Position numbers and translations under genes: made by a program. Shown here piece after piece: positions 18,051 through 27,139 of a stretch of 52,776 bases of DNA; position 1 is the first letter of the stretch; each line of letters starts with the position of its first letter. The stretch is taken from assembly GCA_903847585.1 (NCBI GenBank), contig CAINEC010000077.1, forward strand, positions 1-52,776, read 5' to 3'. The stretch is from an uncultured Bacteroidota bacterium. Its GTDB lineage: Bacteria; Bacteroidota; Bacteroidia; AKYH767-A; OLB10. The notes beneath the pieces are model-generated. The model searched no databases, was not told where the DNA came from, and saw only the letters and a program-made list of their open reading frames with translations.

Positions 18051-19049
18051 TTATTTTGATTTGATGAATGTGCTTGACTCTTCTTTGTAATTTGAGCGAT
18101 CGATTGTTTTAATGATATAGGTGCCAACCTCTAATGATGATACAGATATTCTCTCTACTGCATTTGACGAAGTAAAATCACTAACTAATTTCCCATTCGT
18201 ATCATAAATCTGAATCTGCCTTTCCTTTTCATTCTCAAATCTAATGGCTAAAACATCGGCGACAGGATTAGGAAATAAATTAAATGATGCATGTGAATTT
18301 TCTGTTAGTCCAGATGTACTACAAACACCGCAACCACCGAAACAATCAATAGGCAATATCATATCAATAGACGCAGCAACACCTCTATTACCTAACTGGC
18401 TAGAACAAGCAGCGGGCACTAGTTCCACATCCGATAAAGTATTTCCGTTGACGAACTTATACTGATAAAAACCAGCATCAACATAATTAATTACTTCAAA
18501 AACATTTGCTCCAAAACTGTATAGAATATTGGTCTGCGGATTAAATCCCTGATAGTCGCTAATTAAATGCACACCAGAAGAATTAACAGAAGGCTCCAAT
18601 GATAGATCAACTAAATATCTAATCAAGTACTTATTTACTGGTGCATTGCCTGCAAACAAAATTGCTCCAATAAAGGATGTATCATTAGCAATCGAATCCA
18701 CATAGACCCAACGGTTATCATTGAAATTATAACCTACTCGAGATTCAACAGGAACAAACTCTGCCTCGTAAAACTGATCGCCATTCACAAATTTATATTC
18801 GTACTTGGCGAAGGCTGGTACATCCACATACACCTCATACATATTCGTATCAGAGGCCATCTGCGTCATCAATGTGGTAGCTGAATTCCAATCGCCACCA
18901 GCATAACCGGCTACTGTTTGAAAGTCACCTACGATGTGAACACCAGTAACATTCACTACTTGCTGCGACATATCAACAACAAAGTGAACCACCTTTGCAT
19001 TTGCAATGGATGATAGAAGGATTAATATTGATAAAGTAATTTTTTTCAT
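18051..19049 (-). CDS. Secreted two-repeat beta-sandwich protein with T9SS sorting domain
   Basis: A 332-residue protein with signal peptide (MKKITLSILILLSSIANA), two related repeats and a T9SS C-terminal domain (LFPNPVADVLAIRF to the end). Each repeat begins with a V-D-M/L-S strand and holds NxTGVHIVGDFQ / NSSGVHLISDYQG, then YEYKFVNGD / YQYKFVNGN, and finishes with a Val-Pro plus Cys/Gly loop. The pattern resembles E-set/CBM-like glycogen- or starch-binding folds seen in Bacteroidota cell-surface proteins. The ATG at 19049 starts a clean signal peptide; an ATG 51 bases earlier lies inside the upstream gene and is unlikely. Gaps of 7 and 5 bases link it to its neighbours. Ligand unknown. Confidence 0.78.
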   Translation of the reverse strand: MKKITLSILILLSSIANAKVVHFVVDMSQQVVNVTGVHIVGDFQTVAGYAGGDWNSATTLMTQMASDTNMYEVYVDVPAFAKYEYKFVNGDQFYEAEFVPVESRVGYNFNDNRWVYVDSIANDTSFIGAILFAGNAPVNKYLIRYLVDLSLEPSVNSSGVHLISDYQGFNPQTNILYSFGANVFEVINYVDAGFYQYKFVNGNTLSDVELVPAACSSQLGNRGVAASIDMILPIDCFGGCGVCSTSGLTENSHASFNLFPNPVADVLAIRFENEKERQIQIYDTNGKLVSDFTSSNAVERISVSSLEVGTYIIKTIDRSNYKEESSTFIKSK

Positions 19050-19056
19050 AGGTAAA

Positions 19057-20748
19057 TTAATTAGCAATAAAGATCCTTTGGTTAATTGATTGCCCTGCAT
19101 CAGTTGTTAAAGAAATTAAATAGGCACCGTTAGATAAATTCGTGGTAGGAATTTCTTGAACATTGACAGCACTAAAAATTAATCTACCCTCAAGGTTAAA
19201 TAAATTGACCGTGTAATTATCCTTCACTTTTTCAAGTCCGCCAACTTTAATAAGATCTGTTGCTGGATTTGGAAAAAAGGAAATTCCTTTAATATCATTA
19301 TCGCTCGTGCTGATACCAGTTAAGGTGAAATTATAACCAGATGAATAACTAAAAGAACAGCTAGGCGCTTGCGTTATTCTAACTAAATAAATTCCATTTT
19401 GTGTACATGAAATCGTCTGATTAGTTTCTCCAATGAGCAAATCTCCATTCAAATACCATTGGTAGGAATCGGCTGAAGTTGCAGAAAGAATAGTAGCGCC
19501 TGCCGATGAAATAACCGGAATTGCCGGAGCAGGATTATTAGCATAGCAAGTATCGTATCTAAATGACTGAGGAACGGCACCTGTTAATTGTTTTGACCAA
19601 ATAGTTGTGCCAGCAGGATCTACTTCATATATTAATCCCGCGGTCGCAACACATACCAACTGATTTCCATTTGGCAATTGCTGCGAATTCCCCATGTTCG
19701 ATGAATATCCGTTACACGCGAGTCGGCTTGTATAGGTTGAAGGGAGATAGGCTGTCCCTGCAGTATGGGAATAATTATACCCAACACGAGGAACATCAAT
19801 CTGGTCTATCGAACTTTGATTATTAGAAACACCACGATTGTTGAAGCCCACAAGACGACCAGCATTAGGAACACCTTCAGGAATCCAATGCGAATCATGT
19901 GTTACGTTCAATATAGAAGTACCTGCTGCATTATAATTTACGGGATGCCCCCAACGGAAAAGGAAGTCTCCTCCCTTGCCCGCATTCCCCCCACTATGCG
20001 AAGCAGCTTCAGCAGTGGTAGTGCTATGGTCGATAACAAACCATTCACTTAATCCGCGCGATGAAAAAGCAATTTGATCCAGAATAGGATTGTAATCTAT
20101 TCCATTCATATGCATCCAATCCTTTTGTGTATTGTAATTTATGTTAAGCAATTCTGGATGATCAACAATAGATGGGTAATAATTTGCCTTTGAGGGGTCA
20201 ACATTTTGTACCAAATGATCCCATGCACGCCATTCCCAAACTACTGTTCCTGTTGTAGCACCTGTAGGTTGAACTTCAACTATTTTATCAGGCCATATCT
20301 CGATACTTTGTGAACATCCAGCTGCTGATGCCTCGGCAGCTGTTTTACGCTCGTATGCTATCAAGAGAACATTTCCATTGGGCATTGCGCAAACATCATG
20401 ATGAGAGCAGTAGTTTGCTGTAGAATAGATATAATCCCAAACAACATTTCCATTCCAATCAACCTTTTGAACTTCACCGCAAATTGGCCCACCTTGAAAA
20501 GAATTCCCCATTCGGGCAACGGTCCTTAGCAACGTTCCGCCAGGCAACATATAAGTTGAATAACCTGTCTTTGCAGTAGAAGGAAAGGTCCACGATTTAA
20601 CAATATTACCATTGGTATCTAACAAGTTAGCACTATACTGATTCTGCAATGCATAAAGTGTGTAATCGCCCCATTGCTGAGCATTGACACTAAAGAATCC
20701 AGACGCAAAGAGAATGATTGCGAATAAAAATTTAACGTTTTTTTTCAT
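19057..20748 (-). CDS. Aryl-sulfate sulfotransferase (ASST)-like secreted protein with T9SS sorting domain
   Basis: A 563-residue protein. After a signal peptide (cleavage near VNAQ) comes a six-bladed-propeller-like ASST region (about 25-400) with repeats of D-x-N-G-x-V-V-W (VDWNGNVVWDY), HHDVCAMPNGNVLLIAYE (116-133), VVWEWRAWDHL (169-179), DWMHMNGIDYNP (210-221) and HDSHWIPEG (284-292). Then an Ig-like domain (about 405-485) and a T9SS type A domain (about 492-563). The arylsulfotransferase fold transfers sulfate between phenols in enterics, but many relatives are non-catalytic, and I cannot show that the catalytic histidine is preserved. It is the first gene of the CotH/VTC operon; a 225-base divergent promoter region separates it from the kinase gene. 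Confidence 0.8.
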   Translation of the reverse strand: MKKNVKFLFAIILFASGFFSVNAQQWGDYTLYALQNQYSANLLDTNGNIVKSWTFPSTAKTGYSTYMLPGGTLLRTVARMGNSFQGGPICGEVQKVDWNGNVVWDYIYSTANYCSHHDVCAMPNGNVLLIAYERKTAAEASAAGCSQSIEIWPDKIVEVQPTGATTGTVVWEWRAWDHLVQNVDPSKANYYPSIVDHPELLNINYNTQKDWMHMNGIDYNPILDQIAFSSRGLSEWFVIDHSTTTAEAASHSGGNAGKGGDFLFRWGHPVNYNAAGTSILNVTHDSHWIPEGVPNAGRLVGFNNRGVSNNQSSIDQIDVPRVGYNYSHTAGTAYLPSTYTSRLACNGYSSNMGNSQQLPNGNQLVCVATAGLIYEVDPAGTTIWSKQLTGAVPQSFRYDTCYANNPAPAIPVISSAGATILSATSADSYQWYLNGDLLIGETNQTISCTQNGIYLVRITQAPSCSFSYSSGYNFTLTGISTSDNDIKGISFFPNPATDLIKVGGLEKVKDNYTVNLFNLEGRLIFSAVNVQEIPTTNLSNGAYLISLTTDAGQSINQRIFIAN

Positions 20749-20973
20749 TTGTTTTGGGTTTGTGAAGGGGTTTAAAATTAACGATTTTTATTAATGATTT
20801 CTTAATATGATGTGCAAACTTGTTAAACGAAGAAAATATCATACTGAAGTGTAAAAATTACGATTTGCAGTAGTTTCAATTTTATCATTTGCCCTCATTC
20901 AGTATATTTTTTATTTAAAAACTTGCATTACTGTACAATTAAAGGTTATTTTTAGGCTTCAAATAAAGATGCT

Positions 20974-23490
20974 GTGAACTTTATAATAGACGCTGAAGGA
21001 AAAGTTATTGATTTAAAAGAAAATATTTTAGAATTGCTTCCGGAAGATCAAAGAAAAGGGAACGGCAGTTTTAAAATACAAACGATACTATCGGGGCTGC
21101 CTGAAATATTCCCATTATCTGATCCAAAAAATTTTAAGACTTATAAAAACCTTGTCCTAAAAAAAGACATTGGCCCTTTTGCAACAAATCCAGGACAGCA
21201 TTTTTACAGCCTAAATATTCACCCGCTCAATCTTACTGATTCACCAATATTTATCTGCCGAATAGAAAAATTTGTATCTGAAATAGATGCAACAATGGCT
21301 GCCAACCAAAAATGTTTTAACCTTTACTTAAAATACCTGAGTGGGAGCCTTTTCGAAATCGACAACAATAGCAAAATCACTAAGGTGCTTTCAGATGGAA
21401 AGGAAGGCATTTTACAGAAATTTGGGATTGCGACGGGCCTAACCATACTTGATCTATTAGACTTTAACCTAGCTAAAAAATTTAAGTCGAAATTAGACGA
21501 AGTTTTAGAAACGCATAACGAAGTTTTTATTTCGCATCGTTTCAGAACAAGAAACTGGGATTTATACATTGATTGCAGATTAAATTACAAAGAAGAAAAT
21601 TGCGTAGTCGTTTATATTGTAGATATGACAGAGCGCACCAAAGCAATCGAAGAAAAAGAGGCTTATGCACGTTTCCCTATTGAAAATCCGAATCCCGTTA
21701 TAAGAGTAAATGCTATTGGTAAAATAATTTTTGCTAATAAAGTTGGAGCAGATTTTTCTCAAAAAGTAGGAGTAAAAAATAATTTTATTATCAACAAGGA
21801 CGTACGAGCAATTATAAAAGCCTGCTTATTTGACAACTGTACCAGAGATTTAAAATTAAAAGTCAACAAGCAATATTTCTTTCTTAACTTCTCTCCCAAT
21901 AAAGAAAATAACTATGTAAATGTTTACGGCACAAACATTACACAACAAGAACGCATTTCAGAAAAACTACAGCAAAAAACAACAGATTTAAATGCTATTT
22001 TAAACAGCTCAGACGATGTTATTTTATTGGTAAATAAGAATTTTGAACTTGTCTATTTCAACAATCAATCAGCGAAGATTTTGAATAGTTTTGGCATTAA
22101 GAAGTTAGAAGCCTGGCAAAATGTTTTCCAAAGTATGCCTGAAGAGCTTGGTGATTTGATGGCACAAAATGTAGAATTAGCACTTAAAGAAAACAAGGTA
22201 GTCAGAATTGAATTCGAAAAAAAAGATCTTAAAAATAAACCTAGATTTTTTATTGCTACATTCTACCCTGCTGTTGACAAACCAAATGACAAATCAATTG
22301 GTGTTTGTATTCAATTAAAGGAAATTACTGAAACTGCGATTGCAAAAGCTGAGATTGAAGACTTAAAAAACTTCTATCAAAAAATATTAAACAACCTACC
22401 AACAGATATTGCAGTATTAGACAAAAACTACAAGTACTTATTTATAAATCCGCAAGCAATCGCCAATACGGAAGTCAGAAACTGGCTTATTGGAAAGGAT
22501 GATTATGAATACGCAACTATGAAGAACATCAGTTCTGAATTTGCAGATAGGCGTTTATCTATCTTTAATGATGTTGCTAAAACAGGGATTTCCAAATCAT
22601 TTGAGGACTTACACATTCAAAATGACGGCAAACATGTTTTTATTTTAAGAAAGTATTTCCCGGTTTATAATAAAAACAAAGAACTGGAAATGATGCTTGG
22701 TTATGGTTTAGATATTACCTCCATCAAAGAATCTGAAATCGCTGCAAAAAGAAGTGAGGAGCAATTACGTTTAGCCAATTCTAAGTTGCAGAAAAACTAT
22801 TCGCAGTTAATGCAATATTCCTATGTTGTTTCTCACAACTTACGAGCACCTATTGCAAATTTAGTAGGGCTATCGAACTTTTTTGACAATAGTGAAAACG
22901 AAAAGAATAATACAATTGTAAAGCATATTAAAGAATCTTCTGAAAGAATTGATGCCATTTTAAGAGATTTGAATTCGATTTTAGCAATACGAGAAGAGGT
23001 TAACCAATCGATGGAAAAAATTTCTTTAGCCAAAGTTTTAAATGAAGCGAAATCTGATTTGAAATATGAAATTGGGGAGGCCAATGCTATAATAAACAGC
23101 AATATCGACGACAGTTTTTTTATTAATTCAATAAACTCATTTTTGCACAGTATTTTTTACAATTTAATATCGAACTCACTAAAATATCGTGACCATAGTC
23201 GTGATTGCAACATTTCCATTCATGTAGATTTTGAAGATAAGTCAGTTACCCTTACATTTGCTGATAACGGAATTGGAATTGACCTTGAAAAATACAAAGA
23301 CAAAGTTTTTGGTTTATACAAACGATTTCATAAAGATGTTGCTGATGGTACTGGTGTAGGACTTCATCTTATCAAAGAACAGATTGAAACACTAGGAGGA
23401 AACATCAACGTTAAAAGTGAGCTTGGAAAAGGAACCACCTTTATTGTTGAACTAAACGAATTTGAAGAAATTGAAAGTACTATTAATTGA
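20974..23490 (+). CDS. Multi-PAS sensor histidine kinase
   Basis: An 838-residue cytosolic sensor kinase with no TM segment or signal peptide. About four or five PAS-like modules occupy residues 1-590 (for instance NPNPVIRVNAIGKIIFANK, SSDDVILLVNKNFELVYFNN and LPTDIAVLDKNYKYLFINPQA). The kinase core follows: H-box YVVSHNLRAPIANL with phospho-acceptor H621, N-box NLISNSLKYRDH (about 730), and G-boxes DNGIGI (about 764) and GTGVGLHLIKEQIETLGG. The start is GTG at 20974: the same frame has a TAG 21 bases upstream and no ATG between. It overlaps the response regulator gene by 29 bases. Signal unknown; soluble PAS sensors often detect redox, light or small ligands. Confidence 0.93.
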   Translation: MNFIIDAEGKVIDLKENILELLPEDQRKGNGSFKIQTILSGLPEIFPLSDPKNFKTYKNLVLKKDIGPFATNPGQHFYSLNIHPLNLTDSPIFICRIEKFVSEIDATMAANQKCFNLYLKYLSGSLFEIDNNSKITKVLSDGKEGILQKFGIATGLTILDLLDFNLAKKFKSKLDEVLETHNEVFISHRFRTRNWDLYIDCRLNYKEENCVVVYIVDMTERTKAIEEKEAYARFPIENPNPVIRVNAIGKIIFANKVGADFSQKVGVKNNFIINKDVRAIIKACLFDNCTRDLKLKVNKQYFFLNFSPNKENNYVNVYGTNITQQERISEKLQQKTTDLNAILNSSDDVILLVNKNFELVYFNNQSAKILNSFGIKKLEAWQNVFQSMPEELGDLMAQNVELALKENKVVRIEFEKKDLKNKPRFFIATFYPAVDKPNDKSIGVCIQLKEITETAIAKAEIEDLKNFYQKILNNLPTDIAVLDKNYKYLFINPQAIANTEVRNWLIGKDDYEYATMKNISSEFADRRLSIFNDVAKTGISKSFEDLHIQNDGKHVFILRKYFPVYNKNKELEMMLGYGLDITSIKESEIAAKRSEEQLRLANSKLQKNYSQLMQYSYVVSHNLRAPIANLVGLSNFFDNSENEKNNTIVKHIKESSERIDAILRDLNSILAIREEVNQSMEKISLAKVLNEAKSDLKYEIGEANAIINSNIDDSFFINSINSFLHSIFYNLISNSLKYRDHSRDCNISIHVDFEDKSVTLTFADNGIGIDLEKYKDKVFGLYKRFHKDVADGTGVGLHLIKEQIETLGGNINVKSELGKGTTFIVELNEFEEIESTIN

Positions 23491-23863
23491 CGATGATAAA
23501 ATCAATAACTTCCTAAACAGAAGTATTATTGAAAAACATTGCGGGAATGAGTGTGTTGTTTCAGAATTTATAAATCCTGAGGAAGCTTTCGAGTTTTTAA
23601 AGAGCTGTAAGTTGGACAATCAAGCCAACAGACCAGATGTTATTTTTTTGGATATAAATATGCCTGAGATGTCAGGATTTGAGTTGTTGGAGAAGATGAA
23701 AGCGGAGAATGTTTGTTTGTCGCCAACCAAAATTTATATTTTAAGTTCTTCTCTCGACCCTAATGATATTGAGAGATCTAAAAGCTTTGAGTCTGTTACG
23801 GATTTTATTTCCAAACCGTTAGACAAGTTAAAAATTGAGCAAATTAAAAATACAATTGGCTAA
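23462..23863 (+). CDS. Single-domain response regulator (CheY-like)
   Basis: A 133-residue receiver domain with no output domain. It has the acidic pocket D10-D11, phospho-acceptor D64 in VIFLDINMPEMSG, the switch Ser95/Ser96 and Lys118 in FISKPLD. The start is TTG at 23462 (or TTG 23471, giving LKVLLIDDD), both inside the kinase gene, which implies translational coupling. It is surely the partner of the upstream kinase and presumably acts by protein contact or in a relay. No third component is adjacent. Confidence 0.92.
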   Translation: MKKLKVLLIDDDKINNFLNRSIIEKHCGNECVVSEFINPEEAFEFLKSCKLDNQANRPDVIFLDINMPEMSGFELLEKMKAENVCLSPTKIYILSSSLDPNDIERSKSFESVTDFISKPLDKLKIEQIKNTIG

Positions 23864-23996
23864 GGCCTCATAAGTATTTTGGTATTCGCTTAAATCTACC
23901 ATAAAGTTTTATTGGATTTTTGTAATATTTCCTTTTGAAATATGTGTTTTAAGGCATTTTTGTTATTTTCGAACTTCAATTTAAAACCGACTATTT

Positions 23997-25340
23997 ATGA
24001 AAAAAATTTACATGACATTAGTTGCAATTGTAGCAACTTCCGTTTCCATGTTTGCACAAAGCCCTTGGTCTATGCAAAATGTTGGATACAACTACACTTC
24101 ATCGTATCCTTTTGATATCGATGCTGTTGATTCTAATATCGTTTGGAACTGCGCTGGCGTTGGTGATGGTTCAGGAATCAGCACACAGGAGTTTTCTATG
24201 ACAATGGATGGTGGAAATAACTGGATGGCAGGTTTAGTAACTGCTGATACAAACTTCCGTTTCTCTAACATCTCAGCAATTACTGAAAATATGTGCTATG
24301 CTGCTATGTATAACAATACACTTGGTGGTGGTGGCATTTTCAAAACTACAGATATGGGAGCTACATGGACTCAATTAGGAGTAGGAAGTATTTATACAAA
24401 TGCTGCTTCATTCCCCAATGTAGTTTATTTTACAGATTCATTAAACGGATGGACAATGGGTGATCCAGTTGGTGGATATTTTGAAATTTACTCTACAACT
24501 GACGGTGGTGCTACTTGGACTCGTCTTCCACAAGCCAACATCACTGCTCCTGTAGCAGGAGAATATGGTATTGTTAATGACTTTACTGTAGTTGGAAACA
24601 AGATCTGGTTCGGAACAAACAAAGGACGTGTTTATATTTCATATGATGGCGGTATTAACTGGACTGCAAAGTCTGTAGTGTCAAATGTGAATACTGTTAG
24701 TTCAATTGCTTTCAGAGATACCTTAAACGGAGTATGTACTAAATCAACAACAGCTGGTGTTAACACATTCTTTAGAACTACTGATGGTGGTATTACTTGG
24801 GCACAAATCACTCCGGTAGGACCTGCATTCTACAGTGACCTAGCTTACGTACCAGGAACTTCTGTATTATTTAGCTGTGCAGCTAGCTCAACAGGTCGTG
24901 GAAGTTCATACAGTGCTGATGATGGCAATACTTGGATTTTAGTTGATACTAATGGAATCGGAACTGCTGATGGATATACGTCTATGGATTGGATTAGTCC
25001 TCTAACAGGATGGGCTGGTGGTTTCTCAGCTGATCCTTTAACAGATGGAATCTACCGCTATACAGGAAGTGCTGTTGGAATTAACCAATTAGTAAAAAAC
25101 AATGTTGTGAGTGCATTCCCTAACCCAACAAACGGATTAGTAAGAATCAATACATCATACGAAGGAAATGTAAACGTTCGCGTATTTGACATCCTTGGAA
25201 ATTTAGTTTCTTCTTTTGAATCATATTCAACAAAAATTGGTTTACCAGTAGATTTAAGAAACTTAAGTAGTGGAGTTTATTCAGTTCAGGTGATGGACAT
25301 GAATGGCATGACTTCAATTGTAAAAATTGTAAAACAATAA
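23997..25340 (+). CDS. Secreted Ycf48/BNR-repeat protein with T9SS sorting domain
   Basis: A 447-residue protein with signal peptide (cleavage near SMFAQ), a beta-propeller built from repeats ending in Asp-box-like motifs (MTMDGGNNW, TTDMGATWTQL, STTDGGATWTRL, SYDGGINWTA, RTTDGGITWAQI, SADDGNTWI) and a T9SS type A domain (AFPNPTNGLVRINTS to the end). It resembles the YCF48-like/BNR proteins abundant in Bacteroidota, usually cell-surface proteins of unknown ligand. It is separated from the response regulator by 133 bases and followed closely by a short secreted protein. Confidence 0.85.
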   Translation: MKKIYMTLVAIVATSVSMFAQSPWSMQNVGYNYTSSYPFDIDAVDSNIVWNCAGVGDGSGISTQEFSMTMDGGNNWMAGLVTADTNFRFSNISAITENMCYAAMYNNTLGGGGIFKTTDMGATWTQLGVGSIYTNAASFPNVVYFTDSLNGWTMGDPVGGYFEIYSTTDGGATWTRLPQANITAPVAGEYGIVNDFTVVGNKIWFGTNKGRVYISYDGGINWTAKSVVSNVNTVSSIAFRDTLNGVCTKSTTAGVNTFFRTTDGGITWAQITPVGPAFYSDLAYVPGTSVLFSCAASSTGRGSSYSADDGNTWILVDTNGIGTADGYTSMDWISPLTGWAGGFSADPLTDGIYRYTGSAVGINQLVKNNVVSAFPNPTNGLVRINTSYEGNVNVRVFDILGNLVSSFESYSTKIGLPVDLRNLSSGVYSVQVMDMNGMTSIVKIVKQ

Positions 25341-25374
25341 TTAATTAATACAAACAACAGAAAAACAAAACAAA

Positions 25375-25821
25375 ATGAAAAAATCGTTAATCTTAGGAGT
25401 ATTATTCCTATGCATGTCATCAATCGGATTCGCACAAGAATTCAAAGTAATCACAATTGTTGAGTCTATCGTACCAGGTGGTATCGGTCGTTCAAGAATT
25501 ATCGAAAATCAAGGTACAGTTGATATCGAAGCATTAACAACTGAGCGTGAAGGAGACAAGTCTAATGCAGGTAAAGTAAAGCGTAGCGACTTGAAAGATG
25601 TAGGTGATAACTTGAAAGAAACTAAATTATTGAATTTCTATTCAATGGTTGGTATCCAGTTCGGAAACATCGCATCTAATGATGCAATTATTGGCGCTAA
25701 AATCAATGAAATGATTAAGAATGGCTGGAAATTAACTTTCGTTGCATCAGGAGTTGAATCAGATGCAGGTAAAGATGACGGTAATGGTATCTTCATTACG
25801 CGTTTATATTTCAGCAAATAA
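25375..25821 (+). CDS. Small secreted protein of unknown function
   Basis: A 148-residue protein with a clear signal peptide (MKKSLILGVLFLCMSSIGFAQ). The mature part is mixed alpha/beta: EFKVITIVESIVPGGIGRSR, a central charged segment (TEREGDKSNAGKVKRSDLKD), then LLNFYSMVGIQFGNIA and KINEMIKNGWKLTFVASGVESDAG ending ITRLYFSK. The strand-helix-GWKL-strand arrangement resembles small DUF4177-like modules, but I do not recognise a family with confidence. It lies 34 bases after the BNR protein and ends at a strong palindromic terminator, so the two may be cotranscribed. Confidence 0.75.
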   Translation: MKKSLILGVLFLCMSSIGFAQEFKVITIVESIVPGGIGRSRIIENQGTVDIEALTTEREGDKSNAGKVKRSDLKDVGDNLKETKLLNFYSMVGIQFGNIASNDAIIGAKINEMIKNGWKLTFVASGVESDAGKDDGNGIFITRLYFSK

Positions 25822-25840
25822 TTCTGAACTAAATCTTACA

Positions 25841-25878
25841 AAAAAGGGACTACAATTGTAGTCCCTTTTTTATTTTTG
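25841..25878 (+). terminator. Perfect 30-base palindromic terminator
   Basis: AAAAAGGGACTACAA (25841-25855) is followed directly by its exact reverse complement (25856-25870) and then TATTTTTG. It ends the transcript of the upstream secreted-protein gene; the symmetry would also allow some termination on the minus strand. Confidence 0.85.
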
Positions 25879-25882
25879 TATC

Positions 25883-27139
25883 ATGATGAAAATAAAATCG
25901 CTATTTCTTTTATTGTTGATTACCAATTGTGCTATCGCACAACAACAAATTAAAAAAGTTTTGTTTATCGGAAACAGCTACACATATGTAAATGATTTAC
26001 CTGCTTTATTATCCAACGCAGCGCAATCTACAGGAGATAGTGTGATTTACGATAGTAATTGTATTGGTGGATACACCTTTCAGCTTCATAGCACTAATGC
26101 AACGACTTTGCAAAAAATCGCTCAAGGCAATTTTGATTTTGTTGTCTTACAAGAGCAAAGTCAATTACCCTCCTTCCCTATTTCACAAGTACAATCATCT
26201 GTTTACCCATACGCAAAAACGTTAGACTCATTAATTAACGTTGCTAATCCATGTACTGAAACTGTTTTTTACATGACATGGGGACGCAAAAATGGAGATG
26301 CTAGCAATTGTCCTAATTGGCCACCGATATGTACTTATTCTGGAATGGACAGCTTGTTGCGTATGCGTTATGAAAATATGGCTAACACGAATAGTGCATT
26401 AGTTTCACCAGTAGGTGCTGTTTGGAGATACATCAGAAATAATTTTCCAGGAATCGAATTATATAGTGCTGATGAAAGTCATCCATCCTTAGCAGGTAGC
26501 TATGCAGCTGCTTGCACTTTTTATTCAATCGTTTTTAGAAAAGATCCAACTGCAATCACTTTTGCGAGTACATTAGATAGCACCGATGCTGCCAATATTC
26601 GTAATGCTGCAAAGCTAGTGACTTATGATAGTTTGGGTTTCTGGAATGTAGGCGACTATGATGTTGATGTTGATTTTTCCTATTCCTATTTCTCATCAAC
26701 AGGAATAATATTCATGAACCAAACACAAAATTGCGATTCTATTTTATGGGACTTTGGTGATGGTCAACAATCGAATGCAGGAACACCTATCCATATCTAT
26801 CAGCAAGGAGGCACTTACACAGTAACACTTGTTGGCTATCGCTGCAATGAAACAGACACCTTTACTTTACAGGTTTCCACCATTCAATCTGGATTGTACG
26901 AAAATCAAAATAATGAAGTACACATATCTAACATTTCGAAATCAGGCATTATAAACCTAGAGGGAAGCTTACATGAGGTGAAACGAGTTGAAATAATAAA
27001 TCCTGAAGGTAAAATCATTTACAGCAGCAGCAGCATTAATAATACAATTCCTTTAAACGCTAATAGCAATGGAATGTATTTACTAAATATTCACTACGAG
27101 AACTTTATTCGACCTATAAAATTTGTTTTCTCGAGGTAA
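25883..27139 (+). CDS. Secreted SGNH-hydrolase-like (DUF4886) protein with PKD and T9SS domains
   Basis: A 418-residue protein: signal peptide (1-20, cut near AIAQ), SGNH/DUF4886 domain (about 24-230), PKD domain (about 240-330, ILWDFGDGQ and GGTYTVTL) and a divergent T9SS-type C-terminal domain. Catalytic candidates are S32 in block I (FIGNSYT), G62/G63 in block II, and D197 and H200 in SADESHPSLAGSY (block V). This suggests a secreted esterase acting on acylated polysaccharide, which is inferred from the family. It begins 12 bases after the terminator and ends directly against the stop of the convergent gene at 27140. Confidence 0.82.
   Translation: MMKIKSLFLLLLITNCAIAQQQIKKVLFIGNSYTYVNDLPALLSNAAQSTGDSVIYDSNCIGGYTFQLHSTNATTLQKIAQGNFDFVVLQEQSQLPSFPISQVQSSVYPYAKTLDSLINVANPCTETVFYMTWGRKNGDASNCPNWPPICTYSGMDSLLRMRYENMANTNSALVSPVGAVWRYIRNNFPGIELYSADESHPSLAGSYAAACTFYSIVFRKDPTAITFASTLDSTDAANIRNAAKLVTYDSLGFWNVGDYDVDVDFSYSYFSSTGIIFMNQTQNCDSILWDFGDGQQSNAGTPIHIYQQGGTYTVTLVGYRCNETDTFTLQVSTIQSGLYENQNNEVHISNISKSGIINLEGSLHEVKRVEIINPEGKIIYSSSSINNTIPLNANSNGMYLLNIHYENFIRPIKFVFSR

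Noticed and set aside
15766-20748. Spore-coat function for CotH
   Set aside because: The organism is a Gram-negative Bacteroidota and no sporulation gene is present; the CotH domain here is part of a T9SS-secreted protein.
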